Assembly (NCBI RefSeq): GCF_000003605.2
Contig: NW_003149765.1
Span: 1,075,234-1,113,333 of the forward strand
Origin: Saccoglossus kowalevskii
Taxonomy: Eukaryota > Hemichordata > Enteropneusta > Harrimaniidae
Direction: 5' to 3'
DNA: 38,100 nt
Shown here: positions 22,184-34,700 of the stretch, in pieces
Numbering within the stretch: the stretch's first letter is position 1
How the letters are laid out: the number at the start of each line of letters is the position of its first letter
Notes under the pieces: generated by a model
Seen by the model: the letters and a program-made list of their open reading frames with translations, nothing else
The model's database searches: none
Told to the model about the DNA's origin: nothing
Made by a program: the position numbers and the translations under genes

Positions 22184-24319
22184 CTTGGTTTTCTCGTCAA
22201 AAACGCCAGAAATACGATAGTTATTAAATAACTGAAACAGGTATACAGACAAAGAACACAATAATCTTCCGGCGTTAAATTAAGGGACAGGTCATCATGT
22301 ATTAGTTAGTGGGTGGGTATCTGGTTCTATCACATGCACCGTGACGTTTACACACCCCACGAAACAGTATTAACATTTCCCTAAGGTTCTCCCATCAATA
22401 TATTGGGCTGAGTTTAAGCCCCCCAGTGTGATTATTCACATCGGAATTACAAATTTAACGTTTCATCGCTTCTTTTGAGTTTTTTTTCCACACTTATAAA
22501 TATGGTGAAAGTATATTACTTAATGGTGTTAAAAGCACTTATCAAATTAACTCGTGCATTTTTACAACTGGTCTTTACGGGCTCGCAGCACTCATCTGAC
22601 CGCGAACCTCCCGACAGCGCAGCTCGGCACGAAACCCTTTTAGTGTTCGGACTACGTATGAAACTGATTACATGATTTAATATTACTGGAATCTCCAGGT
22701 TCCTGCACACGAACATAGAAAGTCAATGACGGCAATTCACTTTTTCATAACCACATATTTTTCCCACGTCTTTTCAATTTTAGATGAAATTTACACAAAA
22801 ATAATAAGCTAATGCATTTCTTATTAAAACATCTTTACAATACCCCCCCCCCCCAATGTATTGACTGTTCTATCAATCAATAACCCGGCGTAGGAACCAA
22901 CCAACAGATGAAGGGCATTGTTTTTCATTTCCGTGATATTGATTGAGTAGAACTACTACCCAGAATTCCCAGGTGTGAATCGTAATATGGACAACGGATT
23001 ATTGAATTATGAAACAATCCACCGGGAACCGTGCACTTTATAATTTACTGACTCGTCGTGTTTCGCAACAGTTTGTCGCTAATATAACTAATTGGCGAAA
23101 TAATTATGTTATTTTCTGTTGATTTTACTTCATTTTCAACGAAATTGCAATTTTACGCGCACCCGACTGAGAAAGGTTGAAAATAGGTTGACAGAATTCA
23201 ACAAAAGAAGCCAGCACAAAAGGATCGTGACTCATTTTCAGGATGAAAAATCCATATTTTCGATTTTTCACCTATATTCTAAAAAAACACAACTAAAACA
23301 GTGAGTCAAGAGCTAAATAAATTGTCAATTGAATCCAAAAGCACGTTAATATTTGTAGGCGATAACAAAGCACTATTGATACTAATGGAAAGCGCGTACG
23401 GATCTTAATTTTAGCACAACTACTGCATTTAGACAAATAAAGGGGTACACATTCTATGCGACCACAAAAGACGTATTTTGGGTACAGGACGAACCGTTAT
23501 AAGGGTATTATGTGGATATCGGGGTACCTACAAAATAAATTTTGACAAGGCGGTAATGTACATATAGTTCGTTGCATGAAGTACACGCTTTATTATTTCG
23601 GGAGTGGACCTTTACCCAATTAGCTGATTGTTCCAGCATTCGACACGCCGTTTCGGTTTTCGTGAAAAGAATGTTTCTGGTGGAAATTTAATCGCGTTTG
23701 GAATCCGCCGTACTTCCTTTTGTTTGTGTTGAGTGGGCAGAGCTAAACAAAATCCTCGTGTTTATTTTCAACAGTTCACACTTTTTTTTAAATATAACTA
23801 TATATTTGAATACTTTAAACGACCTCTAAGATCGATATTACGGTTGGTAACAAAGGATTTGTTGAGCATCAGAGGGCGCCCTTTCGATAGAAAGTCACCC
23901 GGGTGATTACCTTAGCACTATAGAATAACCGGCGAATTCATCTTCATCAGTCATTACCCATACTTTGCAACACATTTCTGGATTATCAAAACCACATGCC
24001 ACTGCAATTTAATATTATTTTGGTTTACGCGTATGTGTCGCTCCACCGGAACTGTGTGGAAGCGTTCGCATGTACCTAACTAATTACAGCATTAATAATT
24101 AACAAATAACTCGATTACGTTTCTGTTTAATTATTTATCACATAAACGGGCAATCACGCCCATATATTTGTTTATATTAGCTTTGTATCAGGCGATAAAT
24201 AACGTGGATTTAAACCTTGGCTCCACCCACTTCTCATTCAATGCTAGGGTACTTGCCAGACACGCTCCCATCAGACCCGCTATCAGCTATACCTAACAGC
24301 TCTGTTCTGTCTCTTGCAG
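22184..24319. other. CpG-bearing region upstream of the EFCC1 coding exon (presumed leader intron or promoter)
   Basis: Higher CpG density than the rest of the intergenic DNA (for example 22570-22640, 23640-23720), a C12 tract at 22843-22854, and no recognised coding exon. If the donor at 21300 and acceptor at 24319 are used, most of this is leader intron. Confidence 0.35.
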
Positions 24320-24641
24320 GTTTGGCACAAAACATTCCATCTGACTTGGGTGACTTGTTAAAAGCGCACTCAAACGGTCTTACGTTTCTACTTCAGCTAA
24401 GATTGGCGAGCGTTGAACAGGATTGACAGTGGTGCGTGTGTCGATCAAGGGAGTGTACGGAGTTGAATTTACTGTACGTTGATCGTATACTAGTACGCCT
24501 GAAAGAACGATATAGTATGAGTATTGTTAGTGTATAGACACACGTGTGTGGTAATTGTAGCCCACAGTGAAGACGTACTGTGTTCATTATTGGCATCGGC
24601 GTTCTGAGAGAGGGACTGCTATTACGTGTGACTCACGAATA
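24320..24641 (+). promoter_or_regulatory. EFCC1: Probable EFCC1 5' untranslated segment with a short upstream ORF
   Basis: A strong acceptor, TGTCTCTTGCAG followed by G, ends at 24319, suggesting a spliced 5' leader continuous with the coding exon. The 322-nt leader carries one upstream ATG at 24517, opening a six-codon reading frame (MSIVSV, stop ending 24537) that closes 104 nt before the main ATG. Such a short uORF could allow reinitiation. No transcript evidence is available. Confidence 0.45.
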
Positions 24642-25777
24642 ATGGAGAGGTCGGAGTCTTATATTTTCCCGGCCCGTCGCGCACAGTGGATTGTGAGTGC
24701 TTTGGCTTATAACTATGGACTGGACAGGGGAGTGGAAAACGAAATCGTCGTACTGGCCGCAGGACTCGATCAGTATCTTCAGGAAATATACCATCACTTG
24801 GATTCCAATGGGGACCAGAAACTTCCCTGTCAGGATTTCAAAGTTTTGTGCGAAATTTTGGGACTACTGGGTGACGGCGAAAACGATATAGGGAATAGTG
24901 TAATTTTGTTCAAAAACTTGCCAGAGGAGTTGGATTTCAAGGAATTCCACATGCGATTAGGCGAATATTTTGCTTCTCGGGGCGATAAAGCTTACAAGGC
25001 CGTGCCTGAGTGCACCCATGATACAGAGCACATCGATACAGAACTTCGATTGAGACACCCGAGAACGGGACTGACTCTACATACAATGTGCGTCGAATGT
25101 TTCAGCAGCAAACCAATAACAGACATATATAAATCGCTTCTGCACGTCCAAGGGAGAGAAGATAATACCGAAAACAGCGAGGCTAATTCGAAGGAGAGTG
25201 GCGTGAAGGAACCGGCACAGGGATCAAATGAACGGACCCTGGGCGACCAGGTGAGAGAACTGAAACGGGAACTCGTGAAATCACACGAAGAGAACGAAAG
25301 TCTGCGAGAGGTTGTCGAGGACATGCGACTGGCGCTGCAGAGCAACGACGCAAGGTCACTAGCTTTGCAGGTGGCATTCAGAAAAACCCACCTACTACAC
25401 GAGAAATGCGAAGTCAAAAAAACAAAGTACCGAACACGGTCCCCCCTTACACAGTCCAAAAGCATCGAAGCGCTGGTCCAGGAGTTGAATCACCTACGGG
25501 AGTCACGTGACAACCAGTTGGAAGAGGCGATGCGGTTCACGCAACAACTAGAGGCGGATTTATTGCGATCGAGGAGAGAACTTTTAGAACTGGAGTACAA
25601 TAATAACGTGCTAACAACAAATCAAAGAGCTATGTACCAGGAATTGGAGAAGACGAGAAAGACAGTGAGCGAAAGTTTATCAAAAGTGCGATGTTTAGAA
25701 GGACGTGCCCGCCAAAACGCCGAAACTCAACAGTGCAAAATATTGGAACTGGAGCAGCGACTGGCTCCCTGTACCAG
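24642..25777 (+). CDS. EFCC1: EFCC1 coding exon 1 (EF-hand and coiled coil)
   Basis: The frame is open from a TAG at 24558-24560, but between that stop and 24642 it contains no ATG; the longest open reading begins at GTG 24567, which is not a eukaryotic start. ATG 24642 has A at -3 and G at +4 and begins MERSESYIFPARRAQW, close to where vertebrate homologues begin. The exon ends CAG at 25777, followed by donor GTAGGT (25778-25783). Reading through the donor hits TAG within two codons, as expected for an intron. Codon use is visibly more G+C-rich than the flanks. Confidence 0.96.
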
Positions 25778-28700
25778 GTAGGTGATTTATTAAATACAAC
25801 TCACTTGAAAAGAAGAGTCCTACTTTTGCTCTATGCGACGTCAAATGCGCTTATGAAAAGGCGAAATTATAAACTGGAAGTTTGGTGATGGGTTTACCAC
25901 AGTTCAAATTATAACGTTTTTTTTTTTTTCACTTCGTTATGGATAATTATTTTTTCCTGGAAGATGGTGCTGCTTCCTCTATCAAATGCATCTTCTTGTG
26001 TTTTTTTTGTTATAAAATTGACCATATTAATGGTCTCCTATAATTCCTCTATAATTTATGGAGTTACAGTAGCCTTTCAACACCTAATGTGTCAGGTTAT
26101 TTTTATGATCATATTAAATTATAGAAAATTTATTACATAATGTATAAATTATGGATTTAAACAAAATATTATTTTAATTACATAAAACTAGGCCACATAA
26201 TAACTGTATATCATCCACAACACGGTAGAATTATGATTATCTGAAGATAAAATTATTTAAATTTAATATGGTGACATAAGTCTGCCACTCTATAGTAATA
26301 ATAGCACAGCCATTTGCATGCTTACACATTCATAATGGGAAACCCTGTCTTTCATGATCAGTTCCATGCATATGTTCTTATATGAAACATTATCAGCTGC
26401 ATATTATTTTCAATTCACTAAATTGAAACTCAGTGATCAGTGGCACAGTTTTAGAGTAGACACCCCCCTAAAACTGTCATTACTCATGCATGTATCCCAT
26501 AATGCAATGCTGCATTGACGCTATTACTTCAGTAATTTTGAATGAATGAATGAATGATCAATGTATCAAAACGTGAAGGTCAGATTTTAGGCTGAACTAA
26601 CGCTGTGAAAACATATCACTCAGAGATGCATACCTGTATTTCAATACAAACACCCAGTGACAGCAGGGTAACAGGTGTGTGGGCTTACCACTCAGTTTAA
26701 TAGGCTGGAGTGGGACTGTGTTTGTTGTGAATATTTAAAAGCAAAAAACTCAGCTCAGAGTTCAGCTGTGCAAATGAATTATTTTGTTAAGGTTAGCCCC
26801 ACTGACTGTACCTTGCTAGCCTAGTGTGTACAACCATCCGGCAAAGCATCATGGGATGGTATTTTCTGATTCCCCTTCCTGCAAAGCATCATGGGATGAT
26901 ATATTCTGATTCCCATTTCTCCAATGCATCATGGGAAGATATATTCTGACTCCCCTTCCTGCAAAGCATCATGGGATAATATATTCTGATTTTCCTTCCT
27001 GCAAAGCACCATGGGATGATATATTCTGATTCCACTTTTTGCAAAGCGTCATTGAATGATATATTCTGATTCCCCTTCCTGCAAAGCATCATGGGATGAT
27101 ATATTCTGATTCCCCTTCCTGCAAAGCTTCATGGGATGATATATTCTGATTCCCCTTCTTGCAAAGCATCATGGGATGATATATTCTGATTACCCTTCCT
27201 GCAAAGCATCATGGGATGATACATTTCTATTAATATATAGAAGATATCTAATGACTGACCCATTATATAATAAGTTACCAAAATATATTGTCTAGTTGGT
27301 AAATAAGCCTTGTTTTGCAATGGTCAGTCAATGACATCACAGTCTAAAATAAATTGTGTTATCTTGGGGTGTGATATTTAAAATATAACATGAAATTTTC
27401 ACACATATGATACATGTGATAAAGTATTTATTTCCAAATTATAAAAACTTAAAGCACAATTATAAGTTAAAGGAGCAATTTTTCCCATAAAATTAGAAAT
27501 TGTTTAGAAATCTGTACAAATATACAAATTCTGAGCTCCAATGAACAATTCTTCAAACAAACAAGATAATAATTTCATGATTGATGAGTTGGGTGCCAAG
27601 TAACCTTAGAGTATCATTTCAACAGAATAATATCTGTACAATATGACAAGAGCGAGTAGACTTTTTTTTCTTTATTAAAACAATTATTAAAATTAATTTA
27701 TCTTTTCTACATATTATTGAATATCAAATTCGTAAATGAATTATTGAAATTTCAACATGTCGGTTTTCAATATTTAATCAGGGATTGTTTACATTTTGTC
27801 CTGTCTGTGATGTGTACACAGTTTAAACTGATCTATATTGATAAAGTGCAAAATAGTCTTAACATTTTGTAAAATTGTCATATTTTAAGTTTTAAAGCTG
27901 TAAGTTTCATTCTTTGCATTTCGGTAAAATAAAACAATGAAGAGTACTTCAAACATTAGAGTAATATTTAAAAAAAAAATTATATAAAAAAAAACCCAGT
28001 TGTATGATTTCTCAATAGAACAAAAACAAAACTGCACTCACACACCTTAATTCATTGCATTTACTTTAAAACAATACAGTGTATTGTCAATGCAGCTTGC
28101 ATGACAATGGATTGGTATAATATCAATTTCTAATTTCTAATATGTAATCCAAAAATGAAATTAAGGTTTAACCCAGCCAGTTGTATTTTAGTTTGAGTTA
28201 ATTAACGTTCTAAAAAAAATACATTTCATTTAGTATAATATATCATCCACCCACCCCACCCAGAAATTCAACACTCAGAATGTTTACTGCTGAATCTAAC
28301 ACGCTGTACACAAGATACCAAGAATATCTTAAATTCTCGCAAACAATACAAAAAATATTCAGATGAAAAATTATTCAACAAAAGCCTATTGAATTCAGGC
28401 AATGTATTAGAATGGTATGACAAATACATCATTGTCCAAGTAAAATAGCTCTAACAGACAGTAGTACCTTGATGATATACAAACACTGCTATAATCATTG
28501 TCAGATGTGGGTTTTTCTATTAATCTCTAAATAGGATGGGTGGTCAAGTCTGGTTACATATGTCAGCTGCATGTTGTGATAAAATAACCAGGTCAAATTG
28601 TGAATGAAGATGAAGCTGTTAGTTAAACTGTAGTAGTTTTCTAGTCTTCATCTGTAACTATGATCTGTAAAAGTGCTTCAGTGAGAGAAACAAATTGCTA

Positions 28701-31700
28701 TATTGTCATGGTTTTTGGGACTTTTTAATCGATGTTAACAAATCAAAACAAATATAACCAAATTATTAAATTCACGTTTTTTAGTAGTACCGTAAAATCT
28801 GTATTAGAAGCCAGATCCCTAATAGAAGTCGCACCCATTAATTTTGAATTATTGAGAATCAAAAATTCATCATTTCTCATATGTCTAGATGCTCTAATTG
28901 AACCCGCATCCCCTCTGTTGCTTTGTACCATTTTAATAGAAGCCACAGCTTCTAATACAGGTTTTACAGTAGTTATTTTTTCCGAAAAATTCCAAGAAAA
29001 TGTGAATGTGAAGAAAAAGATCATTCCACACAATTTTTATCTAAAATTTTGAAAAAAACAAAACAAGATTTGTAAGCAAGTCTGAGGCTTCACTAACAAA
29101 CAAAACCAGAGGTGAAGTAAACCTGTCAAACTATATGCTTGCTGCTGACATTCATTGATGTAATCATGCAGTATTTGTCACATCTTTTGAAGGACCCATG
29201 CCTGGGTAACCAAGGTAACTAAGTTTTAGTATTGATCGATCAAGAGAGCTGATCAATTATTGACATGTCAATAATTCTTACAATTATTTACACACAATCA
29301 GGAACACTGAACAAGCATAAATGAATTATTATAAAAATGCTTTTCAGGATCTTTTATTTGTTGTCTTCAGTCATACACATTAGATGAATAAATTCTGTTT
29401 TTTTGTTTTTTTTATTCTTTGGAAATTCAACACATGAAGGAAATTCTTGTCTGTGTTTTCTCTATTTTGTATATTGTGGAAATGTTGTTTTCAATCTTTC
29501 CTTGTGTACAATATTTACATGTTTTCATTTCTAATGTATGGTTACTCATTCTAAAACATGTCATTGTGTTTCTTTCTTTTAAATTGAGTATGAATAAATA
29601 ACGCTAAAAAGTGTACAAGTTCTTAAATTTAGCAAATGTCCTAAGTTTGCTATTTTCATTTTTGATGTTTAATCTCCAGAATTCAATGTTTTTCTTTTTA
29701 ATATTTTAATTCTGTATCTAAAGAATCAATTGAAAAATATATATCATTTTCTCCTTTCATTTTTCCAACTGCCTTAACCCATGATAAATTCAAATCGTGT
29801 TGTTCATAAAATTTACAGTCTGAATATCACCAAATGTTAACTGTTAGAACATTTCTTAATTTTGTTTTGAAAGTTAAACTTCTCTCTCATAAAGTTAAAG
29901 CAACTACAGAACACTTACAATAGAATTCTACACTGGCCCAGGGCATGGTTACTAATTGGCTGTTTGTGTGTGCATGACTGCGAATAAATTATCTAACATT
30001 CCATGATGAACAGTAGTTGTTCGATCATCGGCTTCATTTGAGCTTGTATATTGTCTCTTCTATCCATCATAGGTGTTCTATATGTCCTTCAGCTAACACA
30101 GCCAGGCTTTGTTCAACAGCATGCAATCATATCTTTATTTATTCAGACAGGACTGAAAACTCCTAATGACTACAAACTGCAAAAATACAATATAAATAAA
30201 AATAAAACTACCATGAAAGATTAAACACCACATATCAAATTAAAAAATAACTAATTACATCCTGTATTAAAAATTCTAGTTTTCAACATCCATTGAAGAA
30301 CATTCTTAAAACAATTTCAAGACACACTGCATCAATTTTTGAGAAGTCATTCTAGAAAATAGTAGATGAAAAAAAGGGTGTGAAGGTATTATATACAACA
30401 ATATAGAGGGTATCATGCTGGGTTGGAGATAAACTTTGTATCATGTTCATATCATTTAACCACCAGTCAGCAGGAGAATTCCGGAAATTAAAAAAAAAAA
30501 CATAGATGTTCTGCTAGAAGCTACGGAAGTAATCAACCTTGTTACTTGCAGGAAAAACAATGTGGAGCAAATGATGACAATAGGTCACTATCATGACCTC
30601 TAACGGCCACACATTTTGGTACTTTTTTGGGTATGACAGCATCAGAAACGAACACAATTCGGGGCATTCTTTTTGCTTCTAACAGAAACACTTTACTCAA
30701 GCAGTATCGAAAATTGTGCTGAAATATCTATAAAATAAACTCATTTATGATTTTTATACCAATAAAAGTACCAGGATGTGTGACCTTTAGAGGTCATGAA
30801 AGTGACCTATTAAGATTCTCTCTTAATTGGGATGGGGGGTCTTCAATTAAAAGTTTGTAGTTTGTAGTTTTGACCGACTAACTTGAAGAGGTCACATTTT
30901 TATCGTCATGGTATTTTCAGTAGATTCAAATTCATAACATCTTCCCGCTCTGTTGAATAACATCACCTCGGTTGAAATATTTCACTTGAATGTCTGATTA
31001 TTTATAACATATAAGTAAACAGTTTACATATCATAAACTGCTCCTCTGTCCCACTTGGTACATTCATTCTGTATATCATACTACCTCACACTTAGCACCA
31101 ACATCATTAAGCACACTGATACTCAATCTGAACTCAGGGAAAAAAAATAAGTTTACTTTAAATAAATCCTGTGCACTGTGTGTAAGATTAGGGAACTCTC
31201 TGAGGGATTAAACTCAAAGATTAACATAAACCAGAGAACAAAAACTGATGGATTTGGGAATTACAATATAAACATTTTGATGATTTGCGTGTGCTGATAA
31301 TAAGTTTTGTAGATTATATTCCATCCCAAGAGATTGGAAATACATCAGGTTGGTACTCAGTTACAATCATCAACTTACAGGTTTGGGTGGAAACAAGTGT
31401 ATCACTGTCTTAGTGGGTTTTTATCCTATAAACCAACTACACCTGTTTTGCTTTAGATTTATTGGTTTCACACAGCAGACTGATGAATGACTATTTGGGT
31501 TTTAAAAACATCTAATCAGAGATACTGTCGGGTTTATAATTATTTTGAGTGTGTGAGTCTATATTGTGAGTGATTTGGCATTATTGAGATGTCCACATCT
31601 GACCTGTGGTTGAGAGATAGGAAAGCTGTGGTTAATGTCTGAAATTATCAAAATACTGTAAAATGCTTTATTTTAGCTGGTATTAATTTTAACCAAAAAG

Positions 31701-34700
31701 ACTCTTTGGGTGTTTTTTATGGAATTTAATTTTAACTGATTTTTATGAGTTTAATGTAAAATATAGAAAAAAAGGCACATTCACTGCATGGGTTTAGTCT
31801 TCACTGAACCATCCCTTCAGCGAAATAATTACAAGCAGAAATAAAGTATTTTACAGTAAATTGAACATTACACCAGCACTTTTGGGCAACTCTGAGTTGA
31901 ATATCTTTTCATCTTTACTTAAAAAATATATTTTGTGTTGATGTAATGATGACTCAGGCACAGTCGGAAATAAAGTTTGTTTGTGACTGTCACATGAACA
32001 TAAATCAGTGGGCTGTTTGTTTTTATTGACCATTTTGTGTAATCTGACATGTATAAACTTTGTATTATTGAAGAGAGTTTTCATTATTGACTTATTTAAT
32101 TTTTTTTTTTTTATCTGATTTGTACTCTACTTCAATTTACTTCCAATTTGAAATGTTCAAGGTCAAGGCAGCTGTTAGAAGATCTTGTTATGCTCATTGA
32201 AATTACAATTTTGTACAAAGAAAAATGAATTTATAAGAAATGATTGTATTGTAATTTATCCATGTCAAGTGCAAGTTTACAGTAAAACCATTTATTTTCA
32301 TTGGTGTTTAATTTTGTGTTTTAAAACTTTGAACAATTTCACTGGGTTTTCACAAACATGGTAGGGAAATAATTAGTAGATTAGATTAATTAGTGGATTT
32401 TACTCATTGACAAAAATAGCAAAATTAAAAACTAACGAATAATTAATGTTTACAGTATTTAAAATCCCAGTCAAATACATTTTTTCACATGCTGGAAATG
32501 GTGCTACTAATAGAGAAAATACAGTATAATATTATCAATTGATACAGTGAATTTATTTTTGACCTGAATTGTTTCATCCGGTCACCTGAATTGTTTCATC
32601 CGGTCACTTACATGGCCATGACATTGACACATTCCAGACATATAAAGTACATGAATGCCAATACTGTACTGAAGCAATTAGAAGGTTTGTTTAGACAATC
32701 TTCATTAAATTACTAATTGGTTTATCAGATGTTTATCTACCATCTGATCTCATCAATGGACCAACTGTGTGTTTAAATGTAGGAAGGAGGTATGACTCCT
32801 GCAGTACAGTAGCTGTTGTGATAGGTTGAGTGGTTTACGTTGAATGGAGGTGGTGGTGGTGGGGGGTGTTCTGTTGGACTGTCAAATAATTTAATTTAGC
32901 TGGAATTAATTTTCAATGAAAAGACTTTTTTGGTGTTTTATATAGAATTTCGTTTCACTGACTGTTGAGTTGAATGTAAAATATAGGAAAAAAGGTATAT
33001 TCGCTGGATTTTATTTTCACTGAATCATCCATTCAGCAAAAAAAGATAAAAAGTATTTTACAGTATAGCAAGCATTTATGTGCCACGGAATAAAGTCTTA
33101 TTCTTCACCTTAGTCACAGATCTCAGATCTCATAGCCTTCACTAAAAATAAATCCAAAAAGCTATTTTTTTCTTTTCATATTTTTTTTGAACTCCCGAGT
33201 CAAATGCCTCAATGCATATTATGATGACCAGTATTTGAAACTTTCTGTTTGCATTTTAGAATATGTGGTAATATTTTCTGATCTGATGGAAATGTACAGG
33301 TATTCATGTCACCGACCTCATCCACCGACCTCATCCACCGTCCCTCAACAGGGATGGTGGGCCATCTTTGTAATTGTCATTTTCAAGGTTCCTATAACAT
33401 AAATCACAGTACTTGAATGTAAGTGTCTCATTCCTGATTTCAATAGCTGCTACTTGTCATGTGAGGTACAAACTTGTGTACAAGATTAGGTTTAGGCATA
33501 AGGTGAGAGGCAGAATAGTGCATTCTGGGTAAAGGTAAATTACACATGTACAGGGTATTTTTGAAAGCTTTAGTTTCACTTGAAATTTTTTTTTTTTCTG
33601 TTTTAGCTGTAACTCAGTAAAAAATGAAATCATTTAAATATTTGTTTTCCATAGTTTGACTTAATTTATGACAATTTAGTGAAAATCAATAAAAATGTCA
33701 AATAAATTTACAGGAATTTTTCAAGGAAATGAAATAAATAATTCACGGTGTTCCAGTATACCATGTTTCAGCAAATCATTGTTTCTTCAATTGAGGAACA
33801 TTGACATTGACATTTTTTTTTTTTATATTAACTTTTTTTTAAAAAAAAAAAGGAAAACACTTATGCGGGTTTGTAAAGCGATACAAATTGACTTTGGCTT
33901 CAAAGGGTTAACAGAATACACAGAACTGATTTCGTACCCCCAAAATATTGGTTATTATGTAAGTGTCACCACTAGATATCACCCTCAAATAATCCTGCAT
34001 TTTTTGGTACATTCATATAATTTTTCTGAAAATATCAGAATTTGCACTCACTAACAGTGATACTGTATAACACTTTTCACATCTCTTCATGTGATCACAG
34101 ATGACGTTTATATATGTGACAATTTTTCATAATTAAAACTTTCTTGCAAGCTTTATCACCAAAGCTATGTCAGCCTCTGCGGGGGGGGGGGGGGGGGTGC
34201 CTACAAAACACAGACTTTGTTGTAGGCATAGACATGCAGTTACAGTGAATGGCAGAGTGTGCAGATAACCACACAAAGGTCATTCATAGGGGTCACTAAT
34301 ATTGGTACAGCACCAGTCATCCATGTAATGACTTGCCTCATGTTTATCTATATACAGAAACGCACAAATCAAGCGACTGGAAAGTATACCGGTACATTAC
34401 TTTTTTTTTGTAGGAATTTGTTTTTTAAGATGACAACAACAAATTTTGGTAATGTGTAAAACCAAAGTCATTTTTTTTCTAATGTCATTGGCTAAACATT
34501 CTTTGCTGTTATCTTTTGCGATGATCTGAAAAGTAATAAAAAATAAATTATTACATGATAGCCAGGAGGCACCCACTGTAGAGACATAAGTATCCCTGCA
34601 ATTCAATCTTCTAGCAACTGATATGTTATGTTAATTTGACATTTTTCTGATATTTTATGACTATATATATAGGAGGCTGGAGTGGGTTTCTAAATAATGT

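Noticed and set aside
24567-24641. Extending EFCC1 upstream to 24567 (25 more residues)
   Set aside because: The codon at 24567 is GTG, not ATG. The first in-frame ATG after the upstream TAG is 24642, which has good initiation context and aligns with the start of vertebrate homologues.
26841-27224. CRISPR-like array
   Set aside because: Units are contiguous 40-bp tandem copies without unique spacers, in an animal intron.
26889-27320. Minus-strand frames encoding a repeated peptide (MMLCRKGNQNIS-type units)
   Set aside because: These are translations of the 40-bp minisatellite in rotating frames; they have no independent support as genes.
30130-30480. LINE 3' end on the minus strand
   Set aside because: Terminal AATAAATAAAG and A+T-rich body are suggestive, but no protein motif or target duplication was found, so it is not listed as an element.
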